The notes under the pieces: model-generated
The model's database searches: none
What the model was told of the DNA's origin: nothing
The model's input: only the letters and a program-made list of their open reading frames with translations
Assembly: GCF_038051995.1 (NCBI RefSeq)
Contig: NZ_CP150290.1
Coordinates: 5,198,001 to 5,262,000, forward strand
Source of the DNA: Paenibacillus sp. FSL H8-0537
GTDB taxonomy: Bacteria; Bacillota; Bacilli; Paenibacillales; Paenibacillaceae
Reading direction: 5' to 3'
Length of the DNA stretch: 64,000 bases
Program-made: the position numbers and the translations under genes
In this document: positions 42,523 to 51,791 of the stretch, piece after piece
Numbering within the stretch: position 1 is the first letter of the stretch
How the letters are laid out: every line of letters begins with the position of its first letter

Positions 42523-44111
42523 CCGCCAGCCCCTCCCATCGGAAATGTTAGCTCAATAGCCGTACCGCTTCCTAGCTCCGACTGAATACGCAGCACCCCA
42601 TCGCCCTTATCGACGATACTGCCAACCAAATACAGTCCAATGCCGCGATTATCACTGCCTTTCGTCGTAAAACCCCGTTCAAGCACACGCGACTGCACCT
42701 CAATCGTCATGCCGCAGCCATTATCTTCAACAAGAATGGACAGCAGCTCTTCATTCTGCTCCATACTAACATAAATTTCCTTTTCGTGACGCACTACTTG
42801 CGCCAGCGCATCAAAAGCATTTTCAATCAAATTGCCGATAAGCAGCACCATATCATGCTGATCCAGCATGACGGGGAATTGCTTTACCTCCATATGAGGA
42901 TCAAGCTTAACCTGAATGCCCAGCTCCTTGCCCCGGCTGATTTTGCCAAGCAGCAGGCCCGCTAGGCTGTCATCCGCAATATGCTGATGCAGAAACTGCG
43001 TCAGCTCCTCCTGCTGGCCGGAAATATCATATACATATTGCAGTGCCTGCTCTTTTTTATCCAGTTGAAGCAGTCCAGCAATCGTGTGCAGCTTGTTGCT
43101 ATGCTCATGATTTTGCACCCGCAGCGCATCGACGAACTCTCGCACACCCGTCAATTCCTCTGCCATACGTGTCACCTCGGTACGATCTTGAAAAATCGCA
43201 ATCGCTCCGATCATCTTTCCCTGCTCACGAATCGGAATGCGGTTGCTCCAAATCAGCGTATTGCCCACTCGCAGCTCCTGATTGAACACAGGGCGCTCCA
43301 GCTCCATAATTTCCGGCAGCCTTGTATCCGGCAGTACCTCGCGAATCGGCAAACCGACTACGTCACGGGATACGCTGAAAATCTGCTTCGCCCGCTCATT
43401 AAAAATCGTAATCAGCTCAAGGCGATCAATCGCAATGACTCCTTCATGCATCGCCTGAAAGGCCGCCGAACGCTCCCCATACATGCGCGCAATTTCATGC
43501 GGCTCCAAATTGTACATTTGCCGTTTAATATGCCGGGCAAGCAGCGCTGAACCGAATATCCCAAACAATAAAGCAATCAGCAGCGTAAGCACAATCGAGC
43601 TTTTCTGCTCCTCAATAAGCTTCGCCAGCCCGGGCAGCAGCCCGCCCGCCACGACAACACCTACCTGCTCATGCGCCTCATTCATAACCGGGACATATGC
43701 GCGCAGGGCAACGCCCGACTCCCCCTTCACCTTCGACATGTAGGTGTGCTCGGCAAACGCCGCATCCGCATCCGATGAAACAAACTTGCCGCCGATCCTC
43801 GACGCCAATGGATGCGATAGCCTCGTCCGGTTCATGTCCAGCACGACGACATAGGCCACATTATTAATAATACGGATATTGTCCGCTACAGGCGCAATCC
43901 AGCTTGCGCTATCTGGTTCATTGATCTGATTTTTAATGCTAGGCAGCTCGGCAACGGTACGGGCCGTAATCAGCAGCCGCTGTTTAAGCTCGTCCTCCTT
44001 CATGCGGGTGACGCTCCCAATGACGACAATGCCACCAATAAGCAGCGAAAGAAGAACGAGTCCGAATGACAGCAATATCATTTTCCAATAAATTCGCAGA
44101 CGGCTGAGCAT
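42519..44111 (-). CDS. dctS: DctS/DcuS-like C4-dicarboxylate sensor histidine kinase
   Basis: 530 residues. One membrane helix at 11-31, an extracytoplasmic sensor domain (32-168) and a second helix (170-192) are followed by a PAS domain (215-320, EGVIAIDRLELITIFNERA). The kinase core has the phospho-acceptor histidine in NHEHSNKLH at about 336, the N box NLIENAFDA (427), DNGCGM (464) and RGIGLYLV. This layout is that of the CitA/DcuS group, which senses C4-dicarboxylates or citrate outside the cell. The sensor region NNVAYVVVLDMNRTRLSHP is typical of that group. It phosphorylates the overlapping DctR-like regulator. Confidence 0.92.
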   Translation of the reverse strand: MLSRLRIYWKMILLSFGLVLLSLLIGGIVVIGSVTRMKEDELKQRLLITARTVAELPSIKNQINEPDSASWIAPVADNIRIINNVAYVVVLDMNRTRLSHPLASRIGGKFVSSDADAAFAEHTYMSKVKGESGVALRAYVPVMNEAHEQVGVVVAGGLLPGLAKLIEEQKSSIVLTLLIALLFGIFGSALLARHIKRQMYNLEPHEIARMYGERSAAFQAMHEGVIAIDRLELITIFNERAKQIFSVSRDVVGLPIREVLPDTRLPEIMELERPVFNQELRVGNTLIWSNRIPIREQGKMIGAIAIFQDRTEVTRMAEELTGVREFVDALRVQNHEHSNKLHTIAGLLQLDKKEQALQYVYDISGQQEELTQFLHQHIADDSLAGLLLGKISRGKELGIQVKLDPHMEVKQFPVMLDQHDMVLLIGNLIENAFDALAQVVRHEKEIYVSMEQNEELLSILVEDNGCGMTIEVQSRVLERGFTTKGSDNRGIGLYLVGSIVDKGDGVLRIQSELGSGTAIELTFPMGGAGG

Positions 44112-44225
44112 CGCTTCTCCTCCCTGTTGCTTCGTTTACGTTTTTTCTCTATTGTGAAATAATAAGGGTAAAATAGCAACTGCGGCAAACGCTGCTAATC
44201 TGGCAGGAAAGGGAGTGGATTAAAA

Positions 44226-45266
44226 ATGAAAACCGCAATCGGTATGATCAGCTTTATTGCTGTAGGCTTGCTGGCTGCCATTTTGTTCGGCTTTCGTCCC
44301 GAGGCGACTCGTACCCTGCCCTTTGATGAAGAACAGACGGGGCTGAAGGAGAGAATCGTCATTAAGTTCAGCCATGTGGTCGCGGAAAATACACCGAAAG
44401 GACTGGCGGCGACCCATTTCGCCAAGCTCGTCAAGGAAAAGACGAATGACGCCGTTGAAATTCAAATATTTCCAAACGGCATGCTGTATACCGAGGATAC
44501 CGAGGTCGCGGCACTCAAACGTGGAGATATCCAAATGATCTCCCCCTCCTTTTCCAATCTAAGCGCCGTTGATCCCGCATGGCTCGTCATGGATCTGCCC
44601 TTTGCTTTTACCGATCAGCAAGCAGTGGATAAGGCGCTTGCTGGCGAGCTTGGCACGCTTTTAGCTGCAGCGATGGAGAAGCATCATATAAAAAGCGTTG
44701 CCTTTTGGAGCAACGGCTTCAAGCAAATGACGAACAGCATTCGTCCACTGCGGGTTCCCGAAGATTTTGCAGGTCTGAAATTCCGCATGCTGCCGAGCGA
44801 TGTCGTCATCAGCCAATTTCAAGCGCTTGGCGCCACTACAGCGAAAATCCCCTTCAACCAAGTATTTGCAAGCTTAAAAAAAGGCATCGTCAATGGACAG
44901 GAAAACACAATATCCAACATTTTTACGAAGCAGCTGTTCCAGACGCAGCATTATATGACAATTAGCAATCATGGCTATCTCGGCTATGGGGTAATGTTTA
45001 ATGAAAGCTTCTGGGACGGGCTCCCCCCGGACATTCAGGCCGAGCTGCAAAGCGCGCTTGCAGACACGACCGAGTGGATGAAGCAAAATACAGCCGCGAT
45101 GCAGGAGCAGCAGCTTCGTCAGCTCAAGCAATCCAAGGATATTGACATTCATATGCTAACCCCGCAGGAGCGGGAGCAATGGGTGCAAGCTTTTTTGCCG
45201 ATTTACGACCAATACCGCGACATTATCGGGGAACCGCTGATGAAGGAAATCGCGCGACCGAAATAA
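44226..45266 (+). CDS. dctB: DctB-like TRAP-type dicarboxylate-binding protein
   Basis: 346 residues from an ATG at 44226 with AGGAAAGGGAG in front. Residues 1-27 form an uncleaved or cleaved signal helix (GMISFIAVGLLAAILFG). The mature part is a DctP-type solute-binding fold, with FSHVVAENTPKGLAATHF, VEIQIFPNGMLY, GLKFRMLPSD, and VNGQENTISN. TRAP membrane subunits are absent. In B. subtilis such a protein, next to dctS and dctR, acts as a cosensor for the kinase rather than as a transport subunit, and the same order is seen here. It is divergent from dctS and followed by the symporter. Confidence 0.9.
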   Translation: MKTAIGMISFIAVGLLAAILFGFRPEATRTLPFDEEQTGLKERIVIKFSHVVAENTPKGLAATHFAKLVKEKTNDAVEIQIFPNGMLYTEDTEVAALKRGDIQMISPSFSNLSAVDPAWLVMDLPFAFTDQQAVDKALAGELGTLLAAAMEKHHIKSVAFWSNGFKQMTNSIRPLRVPEDFAGLKFRMLPSDVVISQFQALGATTAKIPFNQVFASLKKGIVNGQENTISNIFTKQLFQTQHYMTISNHGYLGYGVMFNESFWDGLPPDIQAELQSALADTTEWMKQNTAAMQEQQLRQLKQSKDIDIHMLTPQEREQWVQAFLPIYDQYRDIIGEPLMKEIARPK

Positions 45267-45338
45267 CCAAAACGAACAATATGACCGTATGCTTGTGACA
45301 GAGGCTCTCCTTCTTTTACAATGAGGACGCAAACGAAA

Positions 45339-45352
45339 TTAAAGCGTTTTCA
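45339..45352. promoter_or_regulatory. Probable catabolite-responsive element (cre)
   Basis: The minus-strand reading TGAAAACGCTTTAA differs from the cre consensus TGWAARCGYTWNCW at one position. It lies 30 bases before the ATG of the dicarboxylate symporter gene, where CcpA binding would repress expression during growth on preferred sugars. Confidence 0.65.
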
Positions 45353-45381
45353 TTTTGATAAAAGAAAGTGGGGCCCTCCTC

Positions 45382-46710
45382 ATGAAGCTGAAATTCAACC
45401 TAAAAAACCTAACCGTCCAAGTCGTGTGTGCTATCATTATTGGTATTTTATTCGGCCATTATTTCCCGGAGCTTGGCGAGAAAATGAAAGTGCTTGCCGA
45501 TGGATTCATTAAGCTGATCAAAATGGTTATTGCACCCATCGTCTTTTTCACCGTTGTAAACGGCATTGCCAATATGGGCGATATGAAAAAAGTCGGCCGC
45601 ATCGGCGGCAAGGCGCTGCTCTATTTTGAAATTGTGACGACGCTAGCGCTTGCGATCGGCCTCCTCGTCGTCAATTTGGTGAAGCCGGGCGCAGGCATTG
45701 ATGCCAGCAAAGCCAGCGGCGACATTACAAAGTACACCGACGCTGCTGCTCAGTCCAGCCACAGCATGGTGGATTTTATACTCGGCATTATTCCGGATAA
45801 CGTCATTTCGGCTATGGCTGGCGGCGATTTGCTGCCGATACTCTTATTTGCGATTTTGTTCGGCTTGTCGCTTACGGCGATGGGAGAATCGGCAAAACCG
45901 GTTACCCAGCTGTTTGACAAGCTGTCGCATGGCTTTTTCGGCATCGTCAATATGATTATGAAGCTATCACCACTTGCTGCTTTCGGAGCGATGTCCTACA
46001 CAATCGGCAAGTTCGGCATTGGCTCGCTGACCTCGCTGGGCAAGCTGATGGGCTCCGTCTATATTACGATGGCGCTGTTCATCATCATTGTGCTCGGCTC
46101 GATTGCCCGCTTTTATGGCTTTAGCATTTTCAGCTTTATCCGTTATATCAAGGATGAGATTTTCCTCGTGCTCGGCACTTCGTCCTCCGAATCGGCGCTG
46201 CCGCGCATGATGGATAAGCTTGAAAAATACGGCTGCTCCAAGCCGGTCGTTGGGCTCGTCGTTCCAACTGGGTACTCGTTCAATCTCGACGGTACGGCGA
46301 TTTATTTGTCCATGGCCGCGATGTTCGTCGCCCAGGCATCCGGCGTTGAGATGTCGCTCTGGCAGCAGCTTACGCTGCTTGGCGTACTGATGCTGACGTC
46401 CAAGGGAGCCGCAGGCGTTACGGGCTCCGGGTTTATTACGCTGGCAGCGACGCTTGCCGCTTTCCCGAGCATTCCTGTTGCTGGCATGGCTCTGCTGCTC
46501 GGCGTTGACCGCTTCATGTCCGAGGCCCGCGCCATCACGAACCTGATCGGCAACGGTGTAGCAACCGTCGTCGTCGCCAAGATGGAAAATGAATTTCATC
46601 CGGGCGGCGCGCCGGATGCGGCTGCAGCTTCGAAAGTCGAGCCTGCTGCTGCTACTGCAAGCACAAGTCTCGCTGGAACTCTCGTTAAGCCTGCTGCGGA
46701 GCAGTCTTAA
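45382..46710 (+). CDS. dctP: C4-dicarboxylate:cation symporter (DAACS family)
   Basis: 442 residues from the ATG at 45382; a TTG at 45355 is in frame but upstream of the GTGGGG ribosome site. It is an integral membrane protein with about eight helices and two re-entrant loops. The family signatures are clear: the serine-rich [28 protein letters not shown] and the [13 protein letters not shown] loop that binds substrate and sodium or protons. It imports succinate, fumarate and malate. The symbol follows the B. subtilis dct cluster; DctA is the name of the E. coli homologue. The C-terminus is an Ala-rich tail. It follows dctB and a probable cre site, and a strong terminator ends the unit. Confidence 0.93.
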   Translation: MKLKFNLKNLTVQVVCAIIIGILFGHYFPELGEKMKVLADGFIKLIKMVIAPIVFFTVVNGIANMGDMKKVGRIGGKALLYFEIVTTLALAIGLLVVNLVKPGAGIDASKASGDITKYTDAAAQSSHSMVDFILGIIPDNVISAMAGGDLLPILLFAILFGLSLTAMGESAKPVTQLFDKLSHGFFGIVNMIMKLSPLAAFGAMSYTIGKFGIGSLTSLGKLMGSVYITMALFIIIVLGSIARFYGFSIFSFIRYIKDEIFLVLGTSSSESALPRMMDKLEKYGCSKPVVGLVVPTGYSFNLDGTAIYLSMAAMFVAQASGVEMSLWQQLTLLGVLMLTSKGAAGVTGSGFITLAATLAAFPSIPVAGMALLLGVDRFMSEARAITNLIGNGVATVVVAKMENEFHPGGAPDAAAASKVEPAAATASTSLAGTLVKPAAEQS

Positions 46711-46743
46711 GCTGGACACAACTAGCTTACGTAGTAAAACATT

Positions 46744-46785
46744 AAAAGCTCAGTTCCCTTTCTTAGCGGGGACTGAGCTTTTTCA
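46744..46785 (+). terminator. Terminator after the symporter gene
   Basis: AAAAGCTCAGTTCCC pairs with GGGGACTGAGCTTTTT around TTTCTTAGC, giving a strong stem followed directly by a T tract on the plus strand. Confidence 0.9.
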
Positions 46786-46796
46786 ATTAGACAAAG

Positions 46797-46852
46797 GAAA
46801 ACTCCCCTTCAAGTAGCGGTTTATTTATTAAACCTGTCTACTTGAAGGGGAG
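46797..46852 (-). terminator. Terminator after the lipase gene
   Basis: A perfect 15-base inverted repeat, CTCCCCTTCAAGTAG at 46802-46816 and its complement at 46838-46852, is followed on the minus strand by TTTTCC. It closes the convergent gene at 46883-48382. Confidence 0.8.
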
Positions 46853-46882
46853 CATATCAAAATCGGTAGTCTGTTCCGTAAT

Positions 46883-48382
46883 TTATAGCGAGGTTACGAA
46901 CTTCACCTCCGGAAAGCTGCTATCCGGTCCTTTCATTAAGATTCCGCCTTGATTTTTCAGATACTTATCGAAGAAATCCAGCATATAGGCATTGATAACG
47001 GAGCTCGCTCTTTCGGGCGCAATCTTTCCTGTAATGCCCAGCATTTTGAAAATAGGAGAAATGAACTGTACGTCGGCAAAATTCAAATGCTCCGTATTTT
47101 CGATATAGAGGACTTGTCCCCCTTCGTTGACCGTTTCGCGCATCCGTTCAAGCTCCAACTTTTTATCTTCCGTTACTTGATCCTCCCACTCTCTTGTTGA
47201 GCCCATACGGTTAAGCTCTGCATCCGTGTAGACCCGGTTATCCATCACCATTTTTAATTTTTCGGAATAGCTTTCCGAGTTGATGAACAAAAACGGCTTT
47301 CGCAGACCCTCTCTGTCGCGCAGTCGATAAAGCCCTCCATCAAGGTCTATACCAACCGCGATTCGCGGATCGTAAGAAGCGTCATAGGCCGTCGCTCCGC
47401 CGATGGAATGACCGAATACCCCGACATGACCGAGATCAATTCTCCCTTTTAGATGACTCGAAATCTGCCCCGATTCGATGAGCTCGAATTGGTCCAGCGC
47501 AAACGACACATCGTCGGTTAAAACTTTTCCCAACTTGTCGCGATTTCCTCTACTTGTCCGGTAATCTTGGTCGGGCGAGAATAAGTCGTTGGTTGTGCTG
47601 GTCGTGATTCGACCGTCCGGAAACTCGGTTGCAAATGTATTGTAGGTGTGGTCGATCACTGCCACGATATATCCGTGACTCGCGAGATTTTCGGCTTGCG
47701 ACGTGTGGAGGAACCTGGAAGAGCCGTTGCCGGGATTCGCAAGGATCAGCGGGTATGAAGTCTGTGCCGAAGAAACTTCGGCCCCCGAATAAGCATGACT
47801 GGATACGTACTTCAGGTGTTGAAAAGTAAACCCGGGAAGGCCATAGTTCGCGGCCATATAACGTAAAATCTGGGTATCGGGAATAAAGGGAGCGTTCTGG
47901 CCAGTGCCAGCTTGAGCAGGATACCATATCTGAACCATCAATTCTCTTTTACCATCTCTGGCTTCGTCGAAAATCTCCTCCCTATTTGTATCCACGAAAT
48001 GAAAAGTTTGCGTTCCCACCTTAAATTCGCCTTTCGGTTCAGGTAGTTTAAATACAGGAAAAGCATACATAAGACCCGCTGTTACGACCAGCATTATCGC
48101 TATAGCGGTATAAGCTGAGCCCAACATGAATCGCGGGATTTTTTTTAGGCCGGTTTTTTTAAAATAGCTATAACCTGAAATGGCTAAAAAAATGACCGTA
48201 ATGCAATATGGGAAAAATAGCTGAACTCTGTATCCTTCCACCGTCCAATGAATGACCAGTAAAAGTGTGGCGATCCCGCTTGCAACGATTACTGGAATTC
48301 TACGCCGTCCCTTTTTTAATAGGACTGTTAATGCAAACAAGCCGATGTTTGATAAAAGAAGCAACAGTTCAAATAGCCTCAT
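46883..48382 (-). CDS. Membrane-anchored PAF-acetylhydrolase-like esterase
   Basis: 499 residues. The first 115 residues contain three to four membrane helices (LFELLLLLSNIGLFALTVLL; FFPYCITVIFLAISGYSYF). The rest is an alpha/beta hydrolase with the nucleophile serine in FGHSIGGATAYDA (about 325), an acidic residue in GIDLDGG (about 348) and a histidine in TEHLNFADVQF near the end. This arrangement matches plasma PAF-acetylhydrolase type II enzymes, which remove short acyl chains from esters. The natural substrate is unknown. It stands alone, with its own terminator; the promoter region 48383-48604 has nothing else visible. Confidence 0.85.
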   Translation of the reverse strand: MRLFELLLLLSNIGLFALTVLLKKGRRRIPVIVASGIATLLLVIHWTVEGYRVQLFFPYCITVIFLAISGYSYFKKTGLKKIPRFMLGSAYTAIAIMLVVTAGLMYAFPVFKLPEPKGEFKVGTQTFHFVDTNREEIFDEARDGKRELMVQIWYPAQAGTGQNAPFIPDTQILRYMAANYGLPGFTFQHLKYVSSHAYSGAEVSSAQTSYPLILANPGNGSSRFLHTSQAENLASHGYIVAVIDHTYNTFATEFPDGRITTSTTNDLFSPDQDYRTSRGNRDKLGKVLTDDVSFALDQFELIESGQISSHLKGRIDLGHVGVFGHSIGGATAYDASYDPRIAVGIDLDGGLYRLRDREGLRKPFLFINSESYSEKLKMVMDNRVYTDAELNRMGSTREWEDQVTEDKKLELERMRETVNEGGQVLYIENTEHLNFADVQFISPIFKMLGITGKIAPERASSVINAYMLDFFDKYLKNQGGILMKGPDSSFPEVKFVTSL

Positions 48383-48604
48383 CTCGATTCTCCTTTGAAA
48401 AAATTTCTATTTTCGTTTGTTCTAATCTTATCCTGCCAGGCTGGCCTAAGCCATCGATTTGCCTTACATCTACCTTACAATTTTGTAATTCGATCCTGCG
48501 GTATTGGAGGACTCGTAAATCGGTTTCTTTTCAGCTTGAAAGATTACAACTTAAGGCTATGATAGATTTCAACGTAACCTAAATCACGAGCTAATTAACA
48601 ACTT

Positions 48605-48880
48605 TTAAAATTCAATCAGAAAAATCTTCTCAGTTGGTTTTAACATATCCTCTATTAAAATAGTCGATTGAGGAATGTCTTCTTTTTTCATATCTTCTAA
48701 GTACAATTCAAGTGCCTCTTTTGCCCCAATACACACCGGAATAACGAAATGAGCACCAGATATATCCCTAACATCTATAATATCGCCATGTCCATTAAAC
48801 GAATAGTATCCTTTAGTAACTGTCGCATTATCTTGCATGATAAAGCTCGTTTTGAAATTAATCTGATTTAATGAAAGCAA
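48605..48880 (-). CDS. Small hypothetical protein with an Rhs-like motif
   Basis: 91 residues if the TTG at 48880 is used, or 77 from the ATG at 48838 (MQDNATVTKGYYSFNGHGDI); neither has a strong ribosome site. The stretch GYYSFNGHGDIIDVRDISG is oddly close to the FNGHGDVVQTVDEQG of the Rhs shell in this window, but the rest (CIGAKEALELYLEDMKKED) is different and helical. It may be a small unrelated protein or a fragment of a recombined rhs cassette. No family is recognised. Confidence 0.5.
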   Translation of the reverse strand: MLSLNQINFKTSFIMQDNATVTKGYYSFNGHGDIIDVRDISGAHFVIPVCIGAKEALELYLEDMKKEDIPQSTILIEDMLKPTEKIFLIEF

Positions 48881-48986
48881 TTATTTATCCTACTCAAAAT
48901 GGATTTGGCAACCGCCGTGCATAGAATTATCCCTTCCAACCGTGGTATAGTGATAGCAGCAGTGAACAAGCAGGGGGTATTTAAGC

Positions 48987-49949
48987 ATGTCTAGGAAGCA
49001 AAATGAAGGCGGCAAGCCGCGTAAAGCCGCAGAGGCCAAGCAATTCACGGTCAAGGAGCCGTCGGAGCTGCTGGCTTTTTTATTGATCCACTTGGCGAGC
49101 ATGGGACGCAATTCGGTAAAATCGGTTTTGGCGCGCGGACAAGTATCGGTGAATAAGCGCGTACAAACGAAATATAATTTCCCGCTCGAGGTCGGGCAGA
49201 CGGTTTCCATAAATACGGAAAAAGCGGTAGAAGCGCCGCCGCTTATGGGACTCACCATTTTACATGAGGACGATGCCATTATCGTCGTGCAGAAGGATGC
49301 GGGGCTGCTGTCCATCGCTTCCACCAAGGATGAGATGGAGGTTACCGCTTACCGCCAGCTGACGGCGCATGTCCGAACCTTCGATCCGAAAAATCGGATT
49401 TTCGTCGTGCATCGCCTGGACCGTGACACCTCGGGTGTCATGATGTTTGCCAAAACCGAGAAGGTGCAGCAATCGCTCCAAAACAACTGGCAGGAAGCCG
49501 TCAAGGAGCGCTCCTATGTAGCACTTGTAGAAGGCAAAGTACGCAAGCCCGAAGGCACGATCCAATCGTGGCTCAAGGAAAGCAGCACACTGAAAATGTA
49601 CTCCAGCTCCCATCCGAATGATGGACAGCATGCTGTGACCCACTACAAGCTGATTCAAGCTAACGACAGCTTCTCCTTATTGGAGGTGCATTTGGAGACT
49701 GGCCGCAAAAATCAGATCCGCGTCCACATGGAGGACATCGGCCATCCCATTACCGGGGATAAAAAATATGGAGCGCGGCTTAAGCCAATTGGCAGGCTTG
49801 GTCTGCATGCGCGCGTGCTTTCTTTCGAGCATCCGCTGACCGGCAAGCTGCTCCGTTTTGATACGGGCATTCCCAAGCTGTTTCTTAATCCGTTTAAAAA
49901 TGCTGCTCCAGCCCCGCAGGCTGGGCAAGCACCAAGAAAACAGCGCTAA
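48987..49949 (+). CDS. RluA-family RNA pseudouridine synthase
   Basis: 320 residues from an ATG at 48987 with GGGGG nine bases upstream. An N-terminal S4-like RNA-binding domain (30-80, NSVKSVLARGQVSVNKRV) precedes the catalytic domain, with the aspartate motif HRLDRDTSGVMMFAKT at about 150 and the RKNQIRVHMEDIGHPITGD block near the end. It isomerises uridine to pseudouridine in rRNA or tRNA. The family (RluA/RluC/RluD) is sure; the exact target base is not. The lysine-rich start and the PQAGQAPRKQR tail are typical extensions. Confidence 0.93.
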   Translation: MSRKQNEGGKPRKAAEAKQFTVKEPSELLAFLLIHLASMGRNSVKSVLARGQVSVNKRVQTKYNFPLEVGQTVSINTEKAVEAPPLMGLTILHEDDAIIVVQKDAGLLSIASTKDEMEVTAYRQLTAHVRTFDPKNRIFVVHRLDRDTSGVMMFAKTEKVQQSLQNNWQEAVKERSYVALVEGKVRKPEGTIQSWLKESSTLKMYSSSHPNDGQHAVTHYKLIQANDSFSLLEVHLETGRKNQIRVHMEDIGHPITGDKKYGARLKPIGRLGLHARVLSFEHPLTGKLLRFDTGIPKLFLNPFKNAAPAPQAGQAPRKQR

Positions 49950-49978
49950 AGCTGCATAAGCAGCTTTATGCCAACTAT

Positions 49979-50010
49979 AAAAGGGAGCATCCGAAGATGC
50001 CCCCTTTTTT
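49979..50010. terminator. Terminator between convergent genes
   Basis: AAAGGGAGCATC pairs with GATGCCCCCTTT around CGAA, followed by TTTTTT on the plus strand. It ends the pseudouridine synthase gene and may also stop the opposite PepSY gene. Confidence 0.85.
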
Positions 50011-50062
50011 GTAATTCAATCGCTTTATTTTCAAAATAATTGCGCTCGCTTGCTACGATTGC

Positions 50063-50710
50063 TTAATCCTCATCATAACGATCATCGTCATCGTAGTCAT
50101 CATCGTCGTTGTCGTAATCTTTATCCACGGACAGCACTTTTCCCGTTGCTGCGTCAACTTCCACTTCGGCTTTACCGCCAGTAATGCGCAGATCAACCTC
50201 GTAAATGATTCTGCCGTCATCACGATCACGCTGAACCTTGACTACTGTACCTCCAACTTTCGCAACTGCAATAGCTCCAGCCTGTTCAGCCGTCTTTAAG
50301 ACTGTCGTTCCCGTGCTAGTTGATGGACTCGCAGCTGGCTGATTCACTGTCCCTGCGTTTGATGCTGTTCCCGCTGGTGCTGTCGTCGCCTGAGCTGCAC
50401 GGCGATCGTCGTCATCATCATCGCTGTCATAAATGCCTAACAGCTTGCCGCTGTAAGCATCGATGTGCACATCGACTTCATCCTTATAAGCTCCGCGCTC
50501 GACCTCCACCTCGTAAAAGATGCCTGTTTGATTCCGCTCCAGGTCTACACCGTCAATTCGGCCCTCTACATGCTTCAAGGCGACCTTTTTCGCTTCGGCT
50601 TTGCCGATCAAGGTTTTCGTATTTGAAGCAGCCGTTGCTGCACCGCCCATTGCGCCGAGTGCCAACGTAACCGATACAACGCCAATCCAGATTTTTTTAT
50701 TCATCATCAT
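50063..50710 (-). CDS. Secreted double PepSY protein with Asp-rich tail
   Basis: 215 residues. Three ATG codons follow GGGAGGAACAAG; the first gives six-base spacing. Residues 4-28 form a signal peptide ending in GAATAA. Two PepSY domains follow: 35-95 (AKKVALKHVEGRIDGVDLER, HIDAYSGKLLGIYD) and 138-200 (DGRIIYEVDLRITGG, DAATGKVLSVD). They are joined by a Thr/Ala/Pro linker. Aspartate clusters end the first domain and the protein, which could bind calcium or other cations. PepSY proteins are thought to inhibit peptidases or occur at the wall. The next gene upstream is a related PepSY protein. Confidence 0.85.
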   Translation of the reverse strand: MMMNKKIWIGVVSVTLALGAMGGAATAASNTKTLIGKAEAKKVALKHVEGRIDGVDLERNQTGIFYEVEVERGAYKDEVDVHIDAYSGKLLGIYDSDDDDDDRRAAQATTAPAGTASNAGTVNQPAASPSTSTGTTVLKTAEQAGAIAVAKVGGTVVKVQRDRDDGRIIYEVDLRITGGKAEVEVDAATGKVLSVDKDYDNDDDDYDDDDRYDED

Positions 50711-50836
50711 CTTGTTCCTCCCATTTTCAAATGTCTCTCGCTTGTCTCACCCTTACTTTACCTGCGGCAAATGAGATGACCATAACAGCAACATTAGAAT
50801 TTGATGATAAAAAGCTGAGTCTGCGCTCATTTAACC

Positions 50837-51589
50837 TTAATCGTCCTCTTGATCATCGTCCTCGTCCCATGTGATTGACATGATGGCTCCCGTTACAGCA
50901 TGAATCTGCACCGTAGCCTCACGGCCGTCTGGCGTATCGATTTCGACTAAATAATATCGGCTGCGGTCGGAGCTTTTCAGCTCGGTATCCTCCACCTTGC
51001 CTTTTACCTGCTTGAGCGCGATCGCTTCCGCTTCATCTGGAGATATGCCCTGTTTGGCAGGTGACGCCGCTGGCAGTTTCCCTCCATTGCCATCACTTGG
51101 CTTAGTGGTTGGCTTCGAGCTTGGATTAGAATTTGGATTAGTGCTTGCATTTGGTGCTGGGCTTAAGCTTTGCTCTGGGCTCGGCGTTGCCACCGGGCTC
51201 TGAACGGGCGTCGGCTCTGCCGCTGGCGTCGCAGTTGTCGCATCTGTAGGCTCGTTTGCTGAGGAAGCAGGAGGCGATTCTCCAGCAGCAGGCAGCTCGC
51301 CATCTATAAGCTTTATGGAAACGATGCCTCCGCCTTTCGCATCAACAGCCACATCGTACATGCCCTTTTCAGACTGCAGCTTAACTTCGTAGACGCCGTC
51401 GCCCAGCTTTGCGCTAACAATTTTCCCAACATATTGCTGAAGAACCTGCTCGCTCGCCTGCTCCTCCGTAATGGAAGGCCGGGCGTCAGCCACAGATTGC
51501 CACCATAATCCTCCACCAATACAGATAATGACCACACAAGCTATCGTTATGCCAAGCACCAGTCTCGCTTGCTTTTGTCGCATCTTCAC
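50837..51589 (-). CDS. Membrane-anchored double PepSY protein
   Basis: 250 residues from an ATG near 51589 (MKMRQKQARLVLGITIAC). One membrane helix (residues 8-30) anchors it, with the rest outside. The first PepSY domain (35-95: ITEEQASEQVLQQYVGKIVS) and second (178-245: SPDEAEAIALKQVKGKVEDT, HAVTGAIMSITW) are separated by about 75 residues rich in Pro, Ser and Thr, a wall-spanning linker. The end is acidic like that of its neighbour. Both genes probably arose by duplication. The nearby HK/RR pair recalls the B. subtilis ykoGH-ykoI arrangement of sensor and PepSY protein, but ilvD lies between. Confidence 0.85.
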   Translation of the reverse strand: MKMRQKQARLVLGITIACVVIICIGGGLWWQSVADARPSITEEQASEQVLQQYVGKIVSAKLGDGVYEVKLQSEKGMYDVAVDAKGGGIVSIKLIDGELPAAGESPPASSANEPTDATTATPAAEPTPVQSPVATPSPEQSLSPAPNASTNPNSNPSSKPTTKPSDGNGGKLPAASPAKQGISPDEAEAIALKQVKGKVEDTELKSSDRSRYYLVEIDTPDGREATVQIHAVTGAIMSITWDEDDDQEDD

Positions 51590-51720
51590 ACCCCATTTAT
51601 ATCAGAAACATGCCTTTCAAGCTCGCTGCTTGAAAGGCATGCTGTATGACAACCTATTATATAACCTGTAGATTAGAATTTGGTGAGAACGAAAACTGCA
51701 CGTCGATTCAAGTCCATGCT

Positions 51721-51772
51721 CTCTACTCTACTCTACCCTACCCTGCCCTGCCCTGCCCTGCCCTGCCCTGCC
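51721..51772 (+). repeat. Pentanucleotide repeat beyond ilvD
   Basis: Three CTCTA units, one CCCTA and six CCCTG units stand in a row between the PepSY gene start and the ilvD stop. It is non-coding; the CTCTA to CCCTA to CCCTG series suggests slippage with point changes. Confidence 0.9.
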
Positions 51773-51791
51773 AAAGCCTAGTCTATACTGA

